Shown here piece after piece: positions 1 through 5,500 of a stretch of DNA of 5,817 bases (position 1 is the first letter of the stretch; each line of letters opens with the position of its first letter). Position numbers and translations under genes: made by a program. Below the pieces are notes generated by a model, which did no database searches, was not told where the DNA came from, and saw only the letters and a list, made by a program, of their open reading frames with translations. The DNA is from Nitrososphaerota archaeon. GTDB lineage: Archaea; Thermoproteota; Bathyarchaeia; Bathyarchaeales; Bathycorpusculaceae. The DNA lies in contig JAIRJY010000201.1 of the NCBI GenBank assembly GCA_031260365.1, positions 1 through 5,817 on the forward strand, written 5' to 3'.

Positions 1-1014
1 CAAGCAGAGCAATTAATTACACTACATAGCTGTTATTATAATGATAAACGTGCTGAATTTATCCAAAAACTCGTTAATATAACCCCTAAAGGTCTTAACA
101 AAGCATTTTTGTCAAACAGCGGTGCAGAATCTGTAGAATGTGCAATAAAACTTGCTCGTAAAGCAACAGGAAAAACTGGAATCATCGCCGTAATGGGTGC
201 TTACCACGGCAAAACAATGGGTGCTCTGTCATTAACATGGGACAAAAAATATCGTGACCCATTTATGCCTCTTATTCCTGATATAAAGCACGTTATACCT
301 GATAATACTGACAAGCTATTGGAAGCAATAACTGACAAGACTGCGGCAGTAATCTTGGAACCCATTCGTGGAGAAGGTGGTATTCGTGTTCCACCAGATA
401 ATTACTTGTCGCAAGTACGAGAAATCTGTAACGAAAAAGGAGTTTTGTTAATTTTTGATGAAGTGCAAACAAGTTTTGGTCGCACAGGCAAACTTTTCTG
501 TTGCCAAAACTGGGATATAACACCTGATATAATGTGTCTTGCTAAACCTTTCGCGGGTGGTCTGCCTATAGGCATTACAGTTTCCAGCGTTGATCTAATG
601 TCAACATTTAAAATAGGTGAACATTCAACAACTTTTAGCGGGAGTCCTCTTGTGTGTGCTGCAGGTTGTGCTGCACTTGATGTACTGTTAGATGAGGATT
701 TAGCTGGAAAAGCAGTAGTTAATGGAAAATATTTCAAATCACAACTTGAGGTACTTGCTTCTAAACATAAAATTGTCAAGGAAATACGCGGTTTAGGTTT
801 AATGCTCGGAATGGAACTCCGGTATGATGTTTATGGGGTAATACTGAAGGCGTTAAGTAAAGGTGTTCTTATTATTGAGGCTGGACGAACTGTAGTGCGT
901 ATTCTTCCACCTTTAATTATAACTAAGGAGCAAATTGATAAAGTAGTTAACGTATTAGATGAAGCTCTAGGAGAAGAAGAAAATGAGCGCGCCAGCAGTA
1001 CGTTTTCTAACTAA
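1..1014 (+). CDS. lysJ: LysW-lysine/ornithine semialdehyde aminotransferase (class III, PLP-dependent), 5'-truncated
   Basis: This is a class III PLP aminotransferase of the ArgD/LysJ group. It would convert the LysW-bound aminoadipate (or glutamate) semialdehyde to the LysW-bound lysine (or ornithine) with glutamate as amino donor, in the cytoplasm. The frame is open from base 1, so the start lies outside the window. The 337 visible residues begin at QAEQLITLHS, and by comparison with the usual 380-400 residues roughly 50 are missing. The TTG at 109 is internal, because conserved family sequence (KLVNITPKGLNKAFLSNSGAES) runs across it. Seen in order: the SNSGAES phosphate-binding loop, AYHGKT, the LEPIRGEGG segment, FDEVQTSFGRTG (PLP-ring Asp, codon 457-459), the Schiff-base lysine in LAKPFAGGLPIG (codon 544-546), and HSTTFSGSPL. 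All key residues are intact. The adjacent lysK supports LysJ over plain ArgD. In several archaea the same enzyme serves both lysine and arginine synthesis, and the sequence alone cannot separate these roles. Confidence 0.88.
   Translation, partial: QAEQLITLHSCYYNDKRAEFIQKLVNITPKGLNKAFLSNSGAESVECAIKLARKATGKTGIIAVMGAYHGKTMGALSLTWDKKYRDPFMPLIPDIKHVIPDNTDKLLEAITDKTAAVILEPIRGEGGIRVPPDNYLSQVREICNEKGVLLIFDEVQTSFGRTGKLFCCQNWDITPDIMCLAKPFAGGLPIGITVSSVDLMSTFKIGEHSTTFSGSPLVCAAGCAALDVLLDEDLAGKAVVNGKYFKSQLEVLASKHKIVKEIRGLGLMLGMELRYDVYGVILKALSKGVLIIEAGRTVVRILPPLIITKEQIDKVVNVLDEALGEEENERASSTFSN
969..973 (+). promoter_or_regulatory. Shine-Dalgarno site of lysK inside lysJ
   Basis: AGGAG ends 9 bases before the ATG at 983 and lies within the lysJ coding sequence. 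It fixes the lysK start and indicates translational coupling or reinitiation within one transcript. Confidence 0.65.
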
Positions 1015-2116
1015 TCTTCTTGGAATTTATAGTCCAAGCGGAAAAGAACAATCGATAGCTAACTTTTTAGCTACTCAAATGAAACAAATGGGTTTTGAAG
1101 TAGGTATAGACACAGTAGGTAATGTAATTGGTGTTGTAGGCGATGGGAAACCCGTTATTTTGCTATGTGGTCATATGGACACTGTTGTAGGTAACGTGCC
1201 GTTACGTGTTGAAGAAGGCAAAATTTATGCTCGCGGAGCAGTTGATGCAAAAGGGCCTCTAGCTGCGATGATTATGGCTGCTATGGCGGCATCTAAAGAA
1301 CCTGATTTTAAAGGAAAAATTCTGATTGCAAGTGTTGTAGAAGAGGAAGCAACTAGCAGAGGCGTTCGTCATTTAATCACCGAAGGCATACAGGCAGATT
1401 ACGCAATTTTCGGTGAACCAAGTGGTGTTGAAAATATCACCATTGGTTATAAAGGGCAGATTCAACTAAAAATAGTTATAAAAACTGAAACTGGTCATGC
1501 TTCAACACCTTGGTTATATGATAATGCACTTGAAAAAGCCTATGAGCTTTGGGAAAAAATCCGTTCTACGTGTGCTTTTCCATCTATGGATCCACAGGAA
1601 ACACCTTTCACCTCAATAACTGTTTGTCTTGTAAAAATGGTCGGAGGGCAAGGAGACTCTGTTATTCCATTTGAAGCTGAAATGAATCTTGATGTTCGTG
1701 TGCCAATACAGTTCACAACTGCACAGGTTTACGATAAAATGATCAAGATAATTGGTAACTATCAAAACATAAACCCCAAAGTAGCCATAAACATTTCCGT
1801 ACTTGATACAGTAGAACCCTTTGAAGCAAGTAAATCTTCTCCGCTTGTCCATGCGTTATCTCTGTCCGTTCGTAAAATCACAGGAAAAACTGCAACACTA
1901 TTACGTAAAACAGGCACTGGTGATATGAATCTGTTAGGAAATGTTATGAATTTACCTATTGTAACTTACGGTCCAGGTGATTCACATCTTGATCACACAC
2001 TTGATGAACACATCGAAATAGACGATTATCTAAACGGAATAGAAGTTTATAAAGAAGCAATTCTAAAATTGACCAATTTTACAACAAAGTCAACAACTAA
2101 ATCAGATTTAACTTAA
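983..2116 (+). CDS. lysK: [LysW]-lysine/[LysW]-ornithine hydrolase (M20 metallopeptidase family)
   Basis: This is a complete 377-residue M20 zinc hydrolase that matches LysK, which cleaves the amide bond between the LysW carrier protein and lysine (or ornithine) as the last step of the carrier-protein pathway. Visible motifs are SPSGKE (17-22), CGHMDTVVG with metal ligand His64 and Asp66, ARGAVDAKGPLAAMI with bridging Asp88, VVEEEATSRG with catalytic Glu121 and ligand Glu122, FGEPSG with ligand Glu145, RKTGTGDMN, and GPGDSHLDHTLDEH with ligand His338. The GAVDAKGPLAA and RKTGT-DMN signatures are more like LysK than DapE, ArgE or CPG2. The catalytic set is complete, so the enzyme is probably active. 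The ATG at 983 overlaps the end of lysJ by 32 bases and has an AGGAG site upstream. The last 13 or so residues form a Thr/Ser/Lys-rich tail beyond the conserved fold. T-tracts follow downstream, so it is probably the last gene of its operon. Confidence 0.9.
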   Translation: MSAPAVRFLTNLLGIYSPSGKEQSIANFLATQMKQMGFEVGIDTVGNVIGVVGDGKPVILLCGHMDTVVGNVPLRVEEGKIYARGAVDAKGPLAAMIMAAMAASKEPDFKGKILIASVVEEEATSRGVRHLITEGIQADYAIFGEPSGVENITIGYKGQIQLKIVIKTETGHASTPWLYDNALEKAYELWEKIRSTCAFPSMDPQETPFTSITVCLVKMVGGQGDSVIPFEAEMNLDVRVPIQFTTAQVYDKMIKIIGNYQNINPKVAINISVLDTVEPFEASKSSPLVHALSLSVRKITGKTATLLRKTGTGDMNLLGNVMNLPIVTYGPGDSHLDHTLDEHIEIDDYLNGIEVYKEAILKLTNFTTKSTTKSDLT

Positions 2117-2127
2117 AGGACACATTC

Positions 2128-2247
2128 TTGTACGAGTATTATCTTAATATTGTTTGCTTCGTTGGTTTAGTTACTCCTTTTTTTTATCTTTTCTATAATA
2201 GACTTCTTGCAATATGTCTACTGATCTACGTAATGGTTCAAGTTTAA
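2128..2247 (+). CDS. Possible 39-residue hydrophobic microprotein (weak)
   Basis: A TTG at 2128 opens a 39-codon frame ending at TAA 2245-2247. An AAAGGA ribosome-binding-like sequence (2115-2120) overlaps the lysK stop codon and lies 7 bases before the TTG. The predicted peptide is strongly hydrophobic (for example NIVCFVGLVTPFFYLFY and then LLAICLLIYVMV), enough for one or two membrane segments. I do not recognise it. The caution is strong: T-rich DNA yields Phe, Leu, Tyr and Val codons by composition alone, the start is TTG, and the frame contains the T-tract proposed as the lysK terminator. It is more likely non-coding than coding. Confidence 0.17.
   Translation: MYEYYLNIVCFVGLVTPFFYLFYNRLLAICLLIYVMVQV
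2178..2193 (+). terminator. T-tract, probable archaeal-type terminator of the lys operon
   Basis: Eight consecutive T residues (2178-2185) followed by ATCTTTTC lie about 60 bases after the lysK stop. Archaeal RNA polymerase terminates at such T-runs without needing a hairpin, and none is evident just upstream. Position and composition are the only support. Confidence 0.45.
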
Positions 2248-2249
2248 AT

Positions 2250-2297
2250 TTGATTTTAAGAATTAATTAATCAATTTTTATTGTAGTTTTTATTTTT
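2250..2297 (+). terminator. Second T-rich stretch with a short inverted repeat, possible backup terminator
   Basis: TTGATT (2250-2255) and AATCAA (2269-2274) form a 6-bp inverted repeat across a low-complexity AATTAATTAA loop. T5 tracts follow at 2275-2279 and 2293-2297. The T-tracts belong to a near-direct repeat, TTTTTATTGTAG and TTTTTATTGTGTAG, starting at 2275 and 2293. The stem is weak and AT-only apart from one G-C pair, so the T-rich tracts are the stronger argument. Confidence 0.28.
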
Positions 2298-2344
2298 ATT
2301 GTGTAGATTTGTTTCTATGTTGCATTTTTTGTGTCTTGATTTGT

Positions 2345-2360
2345 GAGGGGGAGGGGAAGG
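2345..2360 (+). repeat. G-rich polypurine run in AT-rich spacer
   Basis: Sixteen uninterrupted purines contain a G5 and a G4 block (2347-2351, 2353-2356) followed by AAGG. The run stands out from the surrounding AT-rich DNA. It contains a perfect GGAGG ribosome-binding motif (2350-2354), but no ATG, GTG or TTG follows at a usable distance, so it does not appear to serve a gene. It forms part of the outer left arm of the inverted repeat described next. Confidence 0.5.
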
Positions 2361-2415
2361 CTGTCAAAAGTTAACTGATTTATAGGTGTTTAGTTGTTTT
2401 TGACATTTTCTTCCC
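2354..2415 (+). repeat. Long interrupted inverted repeat (possible RNA hairpin or protein-binding site)
   Basis: GGGAAG (2354-2359) pairs with CTTCCC (2410-2415), and TGTCAAAA (2362-2369) pairs perfectly with TTTTGACA (2398-2405). A small asymmetric internal loop separates the two stems. Two further G-U pairs could extend the inner stem in RNA. The central loop of about 24 bases holds an AGTTAACT palindrome (2369-2376) that overlaps the stem. The sequence after the right arm is not a clean T-tract, so it is not an obvious terminator. It could be a structured leader or small RNA, or an operator-like site. Confidence 0.4.
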
Positions 2416-2434
2416 TATATTACTTGGATTACTT

Positions 2435-2466
2435 GTTAATGACGCTTTGATTTTTGCGTCTTTAGT
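2435..2466 (+). repeat. Small hairpin
   Basis: GACGC (2441-2445) and GCGTC (2456-2460) form a 5-bp GC-containing stem with a 10-base loop. After one T-T mismatch it extends by three A/T pairs and two possible G-U pairs. It lies between the large inverted repeat and the 12-bp palindrome. The function is unknown, and it could be chance. Confidence 0.25.
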
Positions 2467-2474
2467 TTAAACTA
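2463..2474. promoter_or_regulatory. 12-bp perfect palindrome, candidate operator
   Basis: TAGTTTAAACTA is a perfect palindrome lying 29 bases upstream of the TATA-like box of the nuclease-helicase gene. Archaeal dimeric regulators commonly bind such sites around promoters. The identity of any regulator is unknown, and short AT-rich palindromes do arise by chance. Confidence 0.35.
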
Positions 2475-2484
2475 TCGCTAAATA

Positions 2485-2528
2485 CAACAATCTCAACAAT
2501 AGTTAAAATATAATATTTCATCTAGGAG
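2485..2528 (+). promoter_or_regulatory. Promoter and ribosome binding site of the nuclease-helicase gene
   Basis: A TATA-like box TTAAAATA (2503-2510) follows tandem CAACAAT repeats (2485-2491 and 2494-2500, 9-base period). AGGAG (2524-2528) lies 11 bases before the TTG start at 2540. If the box at 2503 is used, initiation about 25 bases downstream would give an almost leaderless mRNA that lacks the AGGAG. If an alternative box CTAAATAC (2478-2485) is used, the leader would include the AGGAG. The sequence does not decide between them. Confidence 0.45.
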
Positions 2529-2539
2529 CCGAAAACCGT

Positions 2540-5500
2540 TTGAGCGACCGTGACAATACCATTAACTTCCATTTACCTGAAGAAGTTGCTGAAGATGAAA
2601 ACCAAAACAGTGAATCTCTAACTGCTTCAGGGATAGCAGAATACATACGTTTTAATTGTTGTCCCCGTTTCTTCAAATTAACTTTTGAAGGTAAAGATAT
2701 AAAAAAGCGAAAATGGCTCGAAGCTTTCAAACCCATTAATCCCCTCCTTTATGGTGCTGGTAAATTATTTGAAAAAAATAAAATTGCTGAAATAAAAGCG
2801 AAAGCTACTTTTTATTATGATTTTACTGCATCGTATGATCCCTATCAACATGGTTGGGAAAAAGCGGCGTCTTCTTTAAATGAGCTGCGACAGATTATTG
2901 AAGCTCAAATTCCAACAATAGCCGAAAAAACCAGTAGTAACTGTTTAACATTGCTTTATCAGGTACCTCTGAAAGGTCAAATTGGAGCGTGGGACATAAA
3001 AGGTATAGCTGATCTGATTGCAATTTGGTCGTCTGAACACGGAAAACTTGTTGTGCGGATCTTTGAAATTAAAGCTTCTTGGTCAGAGCAAACTACCCAT
3101 CGTATTCAAGTGGCAATTTACGCTTTGTTACTTTCACAGGCACTTGGTAATTTATCGACTGAAATTGAGATTGAAGGTGGCGTAATCAGCCGTGAAACAT
3201 GTATTGAAGTTTTTAACCCTCAAAATTTGCCTAAATTTAAACTATCTCCTTTAATTCAAGATGTTGAGCGATTACTTGCTGAAAACGGTGAATTAAATCG
3301 CATCCACCAAACGCCCTTAGAACAAGTTGATTTCCAACTTTGTTCAAGATGTGATCCCTGTAGTTTTAATGAATGTTGTATTATCTGTGCAGTAGAAACT
3401 GAAAACATAGCATTACTTAACTTAAGTCGCGGTGAACAGAAGGCACTTAAGTATCACGGCGTTTCAAAACTAGAAGATTTAGCAAAGCTCAAACCAGTAT
3501 TTGATGCTTATAACTTGAGACCTTATGACTTTAGAAATATCCCTGCAAATGACCCGCAAAAAGTTCACGAATTATCCACTGACCCAATTATTGGTTCCAA
3601 GTTAGATTGGTTAATCGAAAGGGCTCAATACATGATAAGTGGCATTCGCCCTGAAAGTCAGTATGCGAGTAAAAGCCGTTGGATGCCCTGGTTAACTGGC
3701 ACCGGCTACGGAAGCCTTCCAGAAGACAGCTCTTCTACAAATGTTGGTACACTAGTAACGCCTTGTTCTGATAGTATAATTCGGATTTATCTCTTCATCG
3801 AATGGGATTATATGCTTGATATAATCTCAATGGTTAGTGCTCGAGTAAACTGTACACACTACCACGGAGAACCACCTAGCATCTCTCAAACTGTCCGCGA
3901 ATTGCCAGATGATTACCAGGACTGTCTCGACCAAGAAAAAAATCTCCTTGAAGCCTTTTTTAAAGACCTGACATTTGCAATTCAAAAGGTAGCAAACGAA
4001 GTAAACACTCCCAGCAAAGCACCCTTGCACTTGTATTTCTTCAGCCGTCAAGAACGCGACATTTTAATGAAAGCCGTATGTCGTCAGCCATCTATTATCA
4101 GTGCTAGAGCTGTTAGAGATCTGCTAGGGTTAAGACAAGCAATAGATCAACCAATGTTCTCAATCATTCAAGATGAAGTTCAACGTAGAAAAGCCTTAAA
4201 ATTCCATAGTAATGGTCTTTTACCTATTCTTGAACAGATATCATTTTTTGACCGCAAAAATTGGAAAGCAACACGAAAAGACAACACTACTGTAGATCTA
4301 AACATCGTTTTCCGTGACGGACTGTTCAATTATGCTTTACCTTTCAACAGAAGCACTGATGGATCTATAACATTCCTACGAGACGATTTAACGAATAAAG
4401 ACGGTTATTATCCTGCCCGTGCCCGGTTTGGTAACCAAATACCTATTGAATATATTTGGGGTGCAAAAGGTCGACTTGAAAATTATGTTGGAAAGGGTCA
4501 AGCTAAAGTTATATTGGAAAAACGTAAATGGTGTGATTATCCTCAAAAAACTCGTCGTGTAACTGATGAAGAGCTAAACCTTATGGGGCAAAAACTTTGT
4601 TTAGCTCTTGAACATATCGAGCGTTCAATAACTATTCGCAACCGAAGATTAAAAAAAGACCCAATTGATATTCCAACAATAGCCGAATTTACTTTGGGGT
4701 CTTCAACTCTCGAACGCAGCTGCAGAGAATTTCTTGACTTGGAATATTTTTCTAAACGACAAGAAACGTATCAACACTACGCATTGTTACCTTACCAACG
4801 GGTTGCATCTGGTAGATCCTTGATTTTTCAGTGTGTAAATGTCTTTGTATTTGAAAGAGATTTCATTGTTTCTGGCAAGCTTGTCTATGAAGGCATTGGA
4901 TTGTCTAAAACTGAATGCATTATTAACGCTTGCCGGGTTAAAGGGTCGGATGATTCCAGTTCAGGTGATTGGATGGTAGTATCAGAACTTGTAAAAAATT
5001 CCAATGGACAATTTGAAGAAGTTCAAAAATGTTCTCCATCCGATATTGAAAAATCCGCTCGTGCTATAATTAACAAAGTTGATGTGAAACGATCTGAAAT
5101 CTCTATTAAAGTGGTTAACTGGTCAAATGGTAAGGGTAACAAATATAGCACTTGGCATAATCTGCCCACATGTGATACTGAAAAAGCTAGATCCAAATAT
5201 ATGCAACTTTTCGAGAAAGGATGCTATTACATTTTGGACGAGTTAGTTGATGATATTCTTTCTGATAGGGCTGAAAAAGGACTCTATCATTCAAATAGTA
5301 ATGTTCTATATCTCCTCTTGGCAGATTACTTAGAAGGAAAAACTGGTAACTCTACACGTAATGCGTTACCAATGTCTGGAGCTACAAATTTTTTAAACTG
5401 GATGTCAAATAGTCACTTTGCACCAAAAGCTGAGCAAGCACATTTTGTTGATCACATTTTTGGTGATGACTCTATTGTAATGCTTCAAGGTCCGCCAGGT

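Larger units (their letters stand above)
2117..2539. other. AT-rich intergenic spacer between lysK and the nuclease-helicase gene
   Basis: This stretch of over 400 bases has no convincing long gene on either strand. It is T-rich on the plus strand in its first half, where the lys transcript probably ends. It then has a sharply contrasting G-rich run, a long inverted repeat, a small hairpin, a 12-bp palindrome, tandem CAACAAT repeats and a TATA-like box, which together look like the control region of the downstream gene. I saw no tRNA, no archaeal C/D-box pair and no insertion sequence ends. Confidence 0.7.

Noticed and set aside
109..111. TTG as the start of the aminotransferase
   Set aside because: Conserved aminotransferase sequence continues upstream in the same frame to base 1, so this TTG is an internal leucine codon.
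293..779. Minus-strand open frames opposite lysJ
   Set aside because: They overlap a strongly conserved aminotransferase, have unremarkable composition and no family motifs; they are shadows of the real gene.
1613..1852. Minus-strand open frame opposite lysK
   Set aside because: It is fully inside the conserved metallohydrolase gene and has no recognisable motif.
2117..2539. tRNA or archaeal C/D-box RNA in the spacer
   Set aside because: There is no cloverleaf with a T-loop GTTCRA motif, and no properly spaced C (RTGATGA) and D (CTGA) box pair.
2518..2736. Minus-strand frame spanning the start of the nuclease-helicase gene
   Set aside because: It lies opposite the Cas4/Dna2-like N-terminal motif and has no motifs of its own; it would conflict with the better supported plus-strand gene.
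2540..3400. Stand-alone Cas4 and hence a CRISPR-Cas locus
   Set aside because: The nuclease continues without a stop into a helicase-bearing protein, and there are no CRISPR repeats or other cas genes in the window.
3827..4051. Minus-strand frame with a hydrophobic stretch
   Set aside because: It lies within the long uninterrupted plus-strand frame, and its hydrophobicity comes from the complement of Lys/Glu/Gln-rich codons.
3560..5450. Intein in the nuclease-helicase gene
   Set aside because: I saw no Cys/Ser start block, no homing-endonuclease LAGLIDADG motif and no terminal His-Asn block at a plausible position, and Walker A is uninterrupted.
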